Source: Combretum micranthum
Lineage: Eukaryota; Streptophyta; Magnoliopsida; Myrtales; Combretaceae
Reading direction: 5' to 3'
Length of the DNA stretch: 64,000 nucleotides
Assembly (NCBI GenBank): GCA_024138025.1
Contig: JAMXBD010001379.1
Coordinates: forward strand, 186,001 to 250,000
The notes beneath the pieces are model-generated. The model was not told the DNA's origin, made no database searches, and saw only the letters and a list, made by a program, of their open reading frames with translations. How positions within the stretch are numbered: the stretch's first letter is position 1; each line of letters opens with the position of its first letter. The translations under genes were made by a program, and so were the position numbers. Shown one piece after another: positions 36,627 to 48,433 of this stretch.

Positions 36627-36634
36627 TTTCCATT

Positions 36635-38269
36635 GTTCTATTTATGTCATCACATCAAATATTATCTCATTATCAATATTCTAAAGTCACGTGTCAAGCT
36701 TAGAACTTTCATGATATGCATCTAATCACTTCATGTAGAACCCATATCTACACCATACCAAACAGAAAAATTTATCTTTTTATGTGTGTTGCCAGAATTT
36801 TAGTTAATTGATTAAATGTGGACTTAAACTAAAGGAAGACCTTGTCCTAATTTATTAGTTGTTGTTGTTCTCTAAATGCCTTTACCTTCGGGTAATAAAT
36901 AGGCCCAAAACAAGTTGTATCAATAATTTTGACTCACACATCCACGTGAAAGAGGTTTGATTTGTCATCATGCAAATGTTGAAAAAAGAAGAAGAAAGAG
37001 GGGGAGGGGGTTAACATTTGCTCATTAGAGACGGGAATTAAAGTTGTGATTTTTTTATTTAGATGTTAATAAAATCTGTTCATTAGCTACATATTAATAA
37101 AATAAATAATGAAAATCCGTTAAAAAGGAATAGCTCTGGCTTATATATTAAAATAATGTCACGATTGGTACCTAAACTTTAACAAAATCTAAAATTAGGT
37201 ATCTGACATTTAAAATCGATTATCTGAACTTTGAAATGGATCAATTCAATACCTAAAAAATTTTAAATTGACCGATTTAGTACATTAAAAAAATTGACAA
37301 AGGTATGTTGGAATGTATGAAATGTTTTTTAAGTAATAAATTGGTTAATTTCAAATTTAAGTATCTAATTATATTTTATAAAAATTCATTGTATGATTCA
37401 TGACATTAACCCTTATTTAAATTACTTAATTCAAGGAATTATATCAAGAGTCTTTACCTGTTAAACCACAAGTAAGAAATAATATTTATGAATAATAACA
37501 TAAAACCCGTACTATACTTATTGATTTAAATTTTATTATATGAATAATCTTGAAAATAAATTATTATTTAAATTTAGAATACTATTAAGGAATTTACATG
37601 TGAATCGCAAGAAGTGACTAATCGACTAGACATGGACTATGTTTCTTCCTTTGCTGATGCTTGTTGCGTGATGGAAAATTAGATTAGATGTAAACAAGGT
37701 GATTGCTTGTTGGTTTGGGTCTTGTGGCAATAATAATTTGTACTTATTTTTTCATTTGCTTTACTCTTGTATCTTATTTCATTTGTATTTTGACTAACAT
37801 TTGTTTTATATACTATGCATATATTATTATATGATTTTATCCTTATCTTTTAGGCCGAACACCCTCATTTCAAAATGATGCCAAAAAAATATGAGTATAT
37901 GGGTGTCGAATCTATTCACGAAGTATTCTAATTTGGATTGATATAAGTCCAACTTGAGGTCTATAATGTGTAGCTCAGCATTACGTGTGAGCATAATCAA
38001 ATTTTATTTAAATCGAAGCCAAATTTTAAATTTTAGTATTATTTTAATTAGGAAAATGTAATTAATAAACTAAGTTCAAATGAGTTTAATTAAATCAAGT
38101 TCCATTTATTGTGTGCCACTTTTGATTTGAGTTTTAACTCATATGTCTCAGATTGATGATCATCAGTGAATTCAATTTGAGGTTTAAAATTTCAAGTTGA
38201 ATTGGAACTTAATAACTTGTTATCTCTGTTGAACTCATTTACAACCTTAAGAAAAATGGTGCCTGCTAA
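36635..38269. other. Intergenic DNA with a MITE remnant
   Basis: No gene recognised. 37,155-37,420 carries aactttaacaaa, attaggtatctga, gattaattt-type and taagtatctaatt words, related to the element at 41,459-41,762 but without clean ends. 37,970-38,240 has scattered tcaagtt/aacttga words as in decayed hAT-like repeats. Confidence 0.5.
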
Positions 38270-38680
38270 TGAATCAAAAAGTATCGATATTTGAAGGAAA
38301 GATTGCTTGAGATATCAACATTTCAAATAGTTAAAATGAGGAATCAACATTTAGAGGTAAATTCATTTAAAGTATCAATATTCTAATAATTAAAAAGAAC
38401 AATCAACATTTCGTAAAGTGAGTTAAATAAGGTATTCATAATTTATTGTTGAGGAAAATTAAGACAGGTTAATTGAAAACTAATTTAAATGTTAATACCT
38501 TAAATAAGCTTTGTGGAAAAAAAAAAAAAAAAAAACCTTTGTGCAATGTAATTATCTCATTTGATGCACCTTACAAAATTTTACTTTATTTTTTTAATCC
38601 CTCAAAATATTGATATATTAAATAAACTTATCTCCAAACTTTGATAACTTTTTGTGTGATTTACCTTTTATTTTTACTCA
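38270..38680. repeat. Decayed relative of the MULE/MITE ends
   Basis: It contains tatcgatatttgaagg, aggtaaattcatttaaagtatc and, at the far side, ttaaataaacttatctccaaactttgataac with gtgtgatttacc. This is the same word order as the 31,864-32,166 MITE ends, but diverged and interrupted by a poly-A run at 38,517-38,535. No coding capacity. Confidence 0.55.
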
Positions 38681-39386
38681 TAATTTTCATCATATAAAAC
38701 TATCACATTAAATTAAAAATTTGGTATTTGAATATACAAGGGGTACAAGGAGAGGAAGATGGTAGATTCTCATAATCACCCTTCTAATTATGGGGATAAG
38801 TGCAGCAAATATTTACTATGTAAATAGCAAAATTCAATTAAGCCTTATATTATTTTAACGAGACATTTAATTGATATATTCAGTCTAGTCTTGTATATCT
38901 TATATGTTATTGACTTCTTCTATATTTGTGTAATTGCTTCAACTTCATGCATGTTGGAGGAATAAACATAGAATACTTTGTTGGTATCATAATATTATAT
39001 ATATATATATGTACATGAAAAAAAAAAATATATGATTAAACTTGTTGTATGAACATAAAAGCACATGAGTTACTCTCTTACAATTATAAAGGGTTAATTA
39101 AATATTAGTAAAAATATCGAGAAGTTGATATTTCTTTTGTCTTTGTTTCCTTTGATCTGAATTTCAACTGGCCACATATGTCTATGCTAGGAACTTTTAC
39201 AGTACTATCAACGAGACCGTCCAATCAATCAATCATCCAATCATTTATATAAATATAATAATTGATCTATTAAATATTTTGGTGGTAGATCATAGTTAGG
39301 TATGCATTTAAAAAGTACTATAGAATTTTACTTTTTATACATTATGAAAAGAAATAGTTAATATTAATTAATTCGGAAGATGCAAG
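38681..39386. other. AT-rich intergenic DNA
   Basis: No gene or repeat with definable ends was seen. A (TA)n run lies at about 38,995-39,011. Confidence 0.6.
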
Positions 39387-40080
39387 TATTAGGAAAAATC
39401 CCAATTAACCTAGAAGAGATCTGAATGATTTTTCCTCTTACTGTAGCGATCACAACACAATAAAATATAAATAACAAAGTTGAGAAAAAAAAAAAAAAAA
39501 AAAACCAATAACACCAGGATTTACCTGGAAAACCCCAATTCGGGGAAAAATCATGGAACCACAGTACAAATAATCTTTAACTATAATAATAATGAGATAC
39601 ACTGTTTTTCTTCACTAGATAACGCTAGTGGATCACACGGATCTTCACCACAACGGTGGATTTCAACAACGACAAGTCTCTCTCTCTCTGGACTCTCTCT
39701 TTCTCTTGGATTTAAGATAGCCTCTTTTGCAAACCCTAAGACGAAAGCAAGGAGTATATAGATATATATCAAACAACAAAGGCCGGCTCATTGAGCACAT
39801 AAGCTAGCAAATTTAAAATGAAAGCTGGCGGCATTTTGGGCACTTCGATGTCTCTACGCCAGCAGCGTACACCTTAAGCTCTCGGCAAAAATTATCAAAT
39901 TCCAATGCTGGCTATTATATTTAAACACCAATGGCCTTGATCAGTTTGTGGTTAATGTACAGCTGTTGAGGTCTCCTTTAATGTGAAAAACTCCTTATTT
40001 TCTAAGTATTCTTCCAGTATATAATATACTTAAGATATCCTTGATTATAGACTCATATGGATTGGATCTATAACCCAACA
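39387..40080 (-). mobile_element. Solo LTR of the Copia-A family
   Basis: A single LTR of 694 bp starts tattaggaaaaatccc and ends ggatctataacccaaca, aligning end to end with the Copia-A LTRs (ataacaccaggat, cttcactagat, and cttaagatatccttgattatag near the end). It is flanked by gcaag (39,382-39,386) and gtaag (40,081-40,085), a 5-bp duplication with one change. This is the signature of recombination between two LTRs. The orientation is given by the minus-strand Copia-A family. Confidence 0.85.
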
Positions 40081-40333
40081 GTAAGAATGGACCATTGACT
40101 TTTATTGATTTCCCTTTTAAATCTTTACCTTTTAGATTTTCTATGCAAATTTCCACCATTTCAAAGCATGGAATAATTAATTATTAAAATAAAAAAGAAA
40201 AAAGAAAAGAAAAACATATGATAATATTAACAAAATGATTAACTGACATCATAAAATTTTTCCCTTTTTTCGACTTATTTCAAAATATGGAAGGCTTAAA
40301 AAATTAATAAATAAATAAATAGGAGGTAAGACT

Positions 40334-40725
40334 GTAGGGCAGTAAATAAGTCGAGTCAAGTCGAGTTGAGTTAATACACTATTAAGCTCAAACTCGACTC
40401 GAATGAAAATTTTCAAAGTTCAAACTCGAACTCGATTCGATTTAGTATTTGATAAGCTTGAACTCGATTCAATTAAACTCGATTATTCTTTTAAATATTG
40501 ATTTAGTTTTAAAGAGTATTTAATACTCAATAAGTTCGAACTCAATTCAATACTCAATTAAACTCGCAAGCTCACTAAGCTGAGTATTTTAAAGTTCAAA
40601 CTCGATCTCTGTAGCTACTCAATTGGCTCCAGCTTATGCTCAACTCGATTGTGAAGAAGTTGAATACAAGTTTTTATTGAGTTAAACTTAACTTACGAAA
40701 TATCTCGACACATTTACCACCTTAA
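40334..40725. mobile_element. Small hAT-like non-autonomous element
   Basis: The ends read gtagggcagtaaataagtcgag and, inverted, ttaaggtggtaaatgtgtcgag, about 15 of 22 identical. They are flanked by gtaagact (40,326-40,333) and gtaaaact (40,726-40,733), an 8-bp duplication with one mismatch. The interior is filled with tcgagt/actcga words on both strands (for example aactcgaactcgattcgat). No coding frame. Confidence 0.7.
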
Positions 40726-40733
40726 GTAAAACT

Positions 40734-41458
40734 TTATATAGAAAGTGTCCATGGATGGATATTTTGTCCCCAATTCGTTAGAAGTTTTACAAGGTTTGTC
40801 CATAATAAGGACGAGGAACACTACAGTACCTAAGGCTGCTAGACAATGTAGCTTTTTCCAGCTGTCGTAAAATAAATAAATCCGTCCTGTAATTCCATTT
40901 TATGTCAAAGGGTCGATTGATCTTGTCGACCTGTTGAAAGCAGCCGGTATTTTGAGACTAGAAGGACATTGCATTACACGCTATGAAGAATCATGTATAT
41001 TTGTCCTTTCTGTGTTTATTTGCAGGATTTTAAATCTGATGTAAGGCTATAAACAATTTTTTTTATTTTATGATTAGGACTTTTTTTTTAAAAAAAAAAG
41101 ATATGTTTTATAAAAAATAGTTATTTCTCCAATATAGAAAAGTAATGTTGTAAGTAATAAATATTCCTCATGAAAATTTCTTTTACAGATCAAAATGGGA
41201 ATGGCTATTTTATAATTGTAAAAGCAAAATACTACTTTTATTCTTGTCAACCAAAAACAATTTTACCCTCTAATATAAGTTGGCATGGTTTATTGGTAAT
41301 GGAGTCAACCATGGGATAGCAATAGATGAGTTTATGAGTTTAATTCATTCTAGAGGAGTGACAATGAGCAAGTAATCTTGGTTACCTTATAACTCTAGTT
41401 GTGGTTATATACAATTTCCAATAATGCTTCACAATTTCAATACATCTTCATGTTTTAT
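40734..41458. other. Intergenic DNA, no gene recognised
   Basis: AT-rich with poly-A/T runs near 41,070-41,099. A weak tRNA-like segment at 41,280-41,350 lacks a proper B box. Nothing else can be supported. Confidence 0.5.
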
Positions 41459-41762
41459 AGGGTAAATACTGTAAAAAGCACTTGAACTTTGGCTAAATAT
41501 TTAATTAGGTATCTGAGGTGAAATTGATCGATTTTAATTATAAACTTGAAATTAATCAATTTAATACTTAACAAAATTTTGTACGCGACAATAGTTCCTT
41601 TTCATATGGATTAAAAATAAAATGTCGGATGATGGTATTAGCCAATTTAATAAAAGTACTATTAGCACACATAAAAAGTTTTTACAAATTGATTAATTTC
41701 AATGTTTAGGTACCTAATAGCATATTTTGCCAAAGTTCAAGTACCATTCACAACTTTAACCT
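41459..41762. mobile_element. MITE with AGGGTAAA-type inverted ends
   Basis: The left end reads agggtaaatactgtaaaaag, then cacttgaactttgg and attaggtatctga. The right end, inverted, reads aggttaaagttgtgaatg, then gtacttgaactttggc and attaggtacctaa. The inverted ends extend about 60 bp with substitutions around a 180-bp AT-rich centre. GGGTAAA termini suggest a MULE-derived MITE, but no 9-bp duplication was found. Confidence 0.72.
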
Positions 41763-44312
41763 CATTTCACAGTGCCTTAAAACATTTATTCTAAAGCATA
41801 CAGGCAAAGGTAAAAGCTATGCAAATGGATCGATACTCATGGACCAGCACGTTTAATCTGCTTTGAAAATGGACTAAGGTTGGAATTTTTGAGCCTATGT
41901 AAAAAGCAAGTCAAATGTAGCTACCCCATTTAACCCATGGGTTAAAGTGGGTTAGTCCGTTTAACCCACAACTTGGCTTGCTAAGCCATATTAATAAAAA
42001 AAAATTGACCATAAAAGTTAAATTTTAAAAACATAAAATTATAATATATATATATATATATATATAAGAGCTGCTCTCCAACGATAAGGAAACATTAAAA
42101 CATCTTAGCTGCACTTTTTCCTTAGTGATCCTCTCTATAATCAACAACACACAAACACAACCACAATTCACAAATTCATTAAGTTTTATTTAATATGCTT
42201 TGTGATTTATCTTAAACTAAAAGATAATAGTAAGTGTAAACCTCGAAAAATTTCCACACTAGTACACGACACTAGAATAGAATACATGAATTAGTTAGTA
42301 AATCTAGAACTCAATAAAAACCCTGGAATAAATCCATGAGTTGAATTCAGCTCGTTTATGATTTAAAAGCTTGAATAAAAACTTCTTTGACCTTAATGAT
42401 ACCAAAAACAAGATTTTGTATCTTGAGCTGATAACTCAAGATATAATTAAACGGTAACCCAAATTTTCAAATCTCGAAACTTCTCATACAAATAGAAATA
42501 GATGGAGATATATAAATATAGAAAATAGATGGTTACTATTGAACTCAACAAAGACTTGAGAATAGAACTATGAATAGTAATGAGCTATATCTAGTTTTAA
42601 ACCCTAAAACAAACATTTCTAGATAATATTAAATATTACTAATAAGATTTCATAGTGGGTATTGAAAACTCAAAATAAAGATAACTTGGCTGAAATATTA
42701 AGTCGATAATGAGTAAATAACCAATTACGCTTATAGTTAGGAAACGATGACCTAAAAATAAACCGTTAGGGTTATAGATACACAATAAAAACATAAACAA
42801 ATATATAAATAATAATCTAAACTCCAAATAAATATTTGAATCACACCATTATTTTAGTTAGGGCATTCTTAAGCTATTAGAGTTTAAAACGAAAGTTGAT
42901 CTATTAAGCTTAGAAAACCCTAATCAGGTGAGATAAAACTTAAAAATAATTAATCGTGTAAACTTTAAATTTAAAGTTGAACTTAATAATAATTTAAAAA
43001 TTTTGTAGGACTCTATAAAAATACTTTTAGATAAAAACTCTCAAATAACTTATATATTAGTACCCGTTTAACTTAATAAACTACCTAAAAACTAAGATAA
43101 TTATCTACTAATAAATATAATAATATTTTTCCTTTACAAACTTAGCCAAATTTCAGTGCAAATTGCACAAATTGTTGGCTGAGAATTTCTTGGATGGGGA
43201 AAGCCGAATTCTTCACACAATTTGGTCTAAATTTGCTCTACAATGTCAAACAAAACACACACACACCAATCGAATGGAGCCAACTAAGAAGCTCAATAAA
43301 TGCAGCAAGAACAACTTGATAAAACAATGAAAAATAGGGAAAAATATGGACAAATTCTTGGTAAGATGCTGCCTCATTCTTCTTCTTCTCCCTCTATGTA
43401 TATATACATGTCTTACTTCTTTATTAATAAGCAAACGAACCCATTAATACATATAGAACAACAACACCAACAACAGCAGCAATAACTCTGAAATTATCCA
43501 ACCTAACTCATCAAAATGGATCAAACGTTCAAACACAAACCCAACCTCCATTAAAGCTTGACTAAAAGATTGGAAACAAGAGTTAAGATAAAGTTGAATT
43601 CGTTTTTAGCTAGTTCAAGTGACAAACATTGTTCTAAACAATGTTTCTTGCTGTCTTAGGTCTGAAACAAGCTTTGGAGTGGAGTTTAGAACATCCAAAT
43701 TCGAATCAAAAAGGTAAAACTTGTAAAAACCCTAGTTACACTTTTCCAAATTTGAAAATTAGAGATCATATACATGTTGATGTGTTATGAGTTGATATAT
43801 ATCTATATATATCACATAGAAACACTCAGGAATAATTTGGAAATAATTTTAACGTGAAAATTGAAGAAATACAAACTAGTCCATTGGAGAAACGATGAAC
43901 ATTGCCAGCACCGGCCCTATGCCGGTAGCTTATACCCAAATGCTGGTGACTTATAAGGATAGGTCAACGGCGTAAAGATAGCGTAGTCTGGAATAGAAGT
44001 TACGTAAAGTTTATTTTTACGTAAAATGAACGAACGTCGGTCAACTTAAATTCTACGCTAGCAGCATAGGAGCCAATGTACGTGGTAAGGTTGGCAACCT
44101 ATAAGGCAACGTACCCTGATACAAAATGATATGTAAAACCTACAAACATCGGCATCTGAGTATCAACACCGGCGGCATTGGAGCCGACGTATACACATAT
44201 TTTTCTTGCGTGAAGTCTGTTCTATGCTAATAGATTATATATATATATATATATATGTGTGTTGTATTAACAAAAAAAGACTTATTTTTACCAATTAAAC
44301 AAATACATACAA

Positions 44313-44345
<33 letters not shown>

Positions 44346-47300
44346 AATAATAGGTTTAATATTTCAAGATTATTAAACCCTAAGAGCTATAGGGAAATAT
44401 TAGTGTTATTAGCAACTATAATTGTTAAAAATATTTGTCTTATACAGACAAATGTACAAGAATGGAAATCTAATTAAGCTAAATTTATGAATAATATGAT
44501 ATCTAAAAATAACAAAATTAAGAGAAGCACGACGAAACTAAATAATAAAAATAAATACTAGTTATCCTAATGTGTTAACTAAAAAAATGATATAAAAATA
44601 GCAATAATAGTAATGATAAAAATATCAATTTACTGAATACAACTTTTACGAATACCTAATAATAAAATATAAATATCCAACAAGATCAAGACAAGCAAAA
44701 TGAAAATAAAATATTAAATAATAATTGTTATCATAAAATCATTAAATGACCAATTAAACATTAAACTAAATATCAATAGGACACTTAGACGACTAATATG
44801 ATTCCTTTTACAGATATATATATAAATATATATCTGACTAGTAATTATTTATCTATTCAATAGGTGATATTGATCAAATAGCGGACTTTCCAAAATACTA
44901 TTACGATTAAGTCAACATAAGCAGGTGAGTAACTCAGTCTTATTACATTATTTGTGCTTGTAACTTAGCCGTATCTAAATGAAAGATAATAAATAGATTG
45001 TGCTATTTTGGTTATGGGAAAATTGCATGAATGATGATCTATTGATTGTTAAGCTACTTTATTAACAGTGATAATTGGATATCGTATGAATTGATTGCCT
45101 ATATAGTATGTTGCTTGTCTAAGTACTGGTTGGTAACCTTAAACCTGGTTAATAACTATGGGTTTCATAAATAAAATGGACATGCATTGCACGATCTGCA
45201 TAAATTGCACAACTAAAAGTGTGGCAGTTTACTACGTATTAGTATTTCAACCCTCCGATAATATTGGGTAAACCTAGGCTAAAAGCTACTATATTTGTAC
45301 CAGATTACATTTGAGTTGTCGATACCATAGGAACTAACTGTAACAAAGGATGCCGTTTATGGTATCGCTTTGAAATGACTAACGCTTAATGGAGATCCTA
45401 AGGCTAAAACAGGAAATGGTTGTTGAGACATGATTAAATTAAAAGTGATAATTAAATAGATTATTGTTGAATTCTTGTATGTTTAGTTTCTCCTGGGTAA
45501 ATGGGTTGTAGTATTATGATCCCTCAACCCTAAAAAGATGGCTAAATCTTTTTCCTGTTTGGATTCTAAATCATCCAAACTTGTATTTTGAGTATATGAT
45601 TGATTGAGACATTACATATGATTGTTAATAACTTGTCTGATATGTGATGAGTTCTGGTTATTCACTGAGTCTATGGCTTTGCTCACACTCCATCAGTCCT
45701 TTCAGGTTTACACTGCGACCATAAGCATGATCCTGATAAGAATTTAAAAGCTGGAAGTTTATGGAGTAGCTCAGGATAAGATATTTATTTTTATTTCTAG
45801 TTACAAGTAGTTAACATTTGAAACTTTAGTTATGTACTTGGAGATTTTTTAGAAGAGTTACGGTCTGTCATATTATTATTATGATATTCTTTACTTTGGA
45901 TGATAGTTATTTACTAATTTATATCTTATATATATTTGTCTTTCTTATCAAAGCAACTAAAAGATCCTGTTTATTAAAAATATGTCATTCTTAGAAGGTA
46001 AACTAGTAATAATATTCAAGTGTATCTTATTTACTACTAGTAAGATATCCTCGGGGCTTGATAGTAAGAGTTATTTAATATGAATTATCAGTCTTGTAAG
46101 ACAAAGTTTATTGGTCACCTAAACATAATAAAACTTGTTGCTACTTTTTATTAAAGAAAAATAGTTGATAATATTCTATATTCAAATTAATTAGATCCAA
46201 ACATTTCTAAAGACCACATATATCCAATGAAACGAAAATTAAATCAAAAAACTATTGTTAACATTCCTATAGTCATTATGAACTAAAATTCTTAGGATCT
46301 TTATTTTTTTTCCCCTAAATTTCTCTAAGTTTATAAAAATAAATAAATAAATAAAGTCCATTATATTGGATTGATGAGTTAGCCAATATAACACACTAAA
46401 AATAAATAAATGGATTAAATGTGTTGAATTGGCTTGTTTAACCCACAAATTATAAAATGATCAAATGACTAGGCTAAAGTCAATAAATTCTAGCCCATTT
46501 AATTTTTCAATATGGTCAAATTGGTTAGTTTAACCCACTTATTCACTCTAGGTAGAGGATCTAGGTATATTATCCCTACCCAAAATTTTAGAGTTATTAA
46601 CCTAACAATAAAAATAAAAACTATCTTTCTGGTCTCTAAGTCGTACTAATAGGGATAAAATACATATATGCTATTATCCAAACTCATCATCCACACGAAA
46701 TCCCAAGTCATTTTGTACTTCTTTTCATTATAAATGTCATGTTATATTATAAAGTCATGGAGGGTTTATAGTTTATTCTCCATTTTGAATGAACTGTTTT
46801 AGAAAAATTAACAAGCCATTTAAAATTTACCTTAAAATTATAATATCATAATCATGTAATATAAAAAACTTGCACGTTGCACAAGGCAACATGTATCGGT
46901 TCTATAAGTTTTAGATTCTGCAATGGTTCAAAGTATCACATAATAACTTTCAAAAATTTAAAAATTGGTGCCTATATGGATTAGAATTAAGGCTATCAAT
47001 GAGTTAATCATGTTAAAACAGTTTGAATTAAAAATCTTAAAGTTTGAGCTTAATGAAGCTTAGAATTTAACGTTCCTGTCCAACTCAAAATCGCAAAGCA
47101 CATACCCAAGTTTTACTCAACATAACTTGTTTAATCTCAATTTATTAAAACAATATTAATATCTAAATTTCGACTCAAATTTCAATTAAATTTGAGAGTT
47201 AATTAAGTTAAACATTATAAAAACCTATATTTAATTCAATAAACTATTCAAGCACTTTAAACATGAGTACAGCTGAAATATTATTGAATCCATCTTAAGT

Positions 47301-48433
47301 AAATATCAAGTCAAACCCAAATAAATCGACATCATTCATTTACAGCTCTGGATAGAATACAAATATAACTAGACTCCACTAAACCTAATCTTACCAGCAA
47401 AATTGCCGCACCTTCCATCTCTCCGGGAGAAGTTGTAAAAAAAAAATTGTAAAGTCCAAGAAATAGATGAACGATAATGCAATATAGAAGGATAACTCAT
47501 ACTGAATAAAGCAATCTTTCAAGTTAAAATCTCAATTAGCGGGAAAAGTTATAATAGAACATGACTACGGTTGTTACATAGATTACGTATCATGATTTTC
47601 AGACACCGTAACTAAAAAGCTACTAATTCCAGTAACCCATTGAATTCGCTCATTGCATAACATGATCGGCTTGTTTGAGAAAGTATGCCATAATGACAAC
47701 ACAACTCGGGCTTCTACCATCTGCTGCCACATACCATCTAAAGCTTAATCGATTAGAATAAAACTTAAGTGAAAAGCTAAGAGTAATACGGATCCCCAGC
47801 GAGACTGAAATCCGTCTTTCTTAAAATCCTAAATAATTACATCATTAACCCACATTTATACGTTCATACCTTATCAATGATTATATATTTATATAGATAT
47901 GGGCCATTAGATTACATTTAAATCATTAAAACTATCAGCAACTTAATTTCTGCATTCAACTTAATCTCGAAAGCACGAGTTTTGTAGTGGTGGTTCCTCC
48001 AAAACGTGTGTTTATGTTTCTGATGTATTGCTGCTTCATAAATAGGGAAGGGGTTCCACCACAGGAACCTCGGACTTCATGAATATGGAACAATAGATGC
48101 TAAAACAAGTCGAACCAAATGACATGACACAGATAGCTTACCAATTGCACTGGAAACATAGGCACAATACTGATAATCTAGTATACATCTTAAATTATGT
48201 AACTTTAAATTGAAGGGGAAAAAGAAAGAGAGGAGAGAGGAGAGAGGAGAAAAGTGAAAATTTATACTAGGAAATTCTGCACCAAACCAACTCTCATCAA
48301 TAACCACCACCCAGTATGGACCGCTCCAGCGAGAGTTTGGCAAGGCCATGCAGCAAGTCACTTGCAGACTCGAACGACCAAACCAAAGATCCAAAATTTT
48401 CAAACCTGCAGGACAATCCACACTGTGATGATG
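41763..48433. other. Low-coding repetitive block upstream of NAP1 coordinates
   Basis: No gene recognised over 6.7 kb. 41,925-41,990 and 46,425-46,540 both carry clusters of tttaaccca words and may be the two ends of one large decayed element. 43,880-44,200 is a GC-richer island full of ccggc/gccgg words. 45,640-45,720 (tcactgagtctatggctttgctcacac, then cagtcctttcaggtttaca) resembles the distal part of plant Ty3/Gypsy LTRs. (GAT)n lies at about 44,313-44,345 and (TA)n at about 42,046-42,065 and 44,235-44,255. 46,960-47,350 resembles a decayed hAT-like repeat. The NAP1 3' UTR presumably occupies the last few hundred bases. Confidence 0.45.
44313..44345. repeat. (GAT)n microsatellite
   Basis: About eleven uninterrupted GAT units in non-coding DNA. 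Confidence 0.9.

Noticed and set aside
46960..47350. Possible hAT-like non-autonomous element
   Set aside because: Scattered inverted words are present, but the ends are too diverged and no 8-bp duplication was found, so it is only mentioned in the stretch description.
48077..48421. 114-codon minus-strand frame just downstream of the NAP1 stop codon
   Set aside because: It lies in the presumed NAP1 3' UTR, has no known domain and no sign of splicing to another exon.
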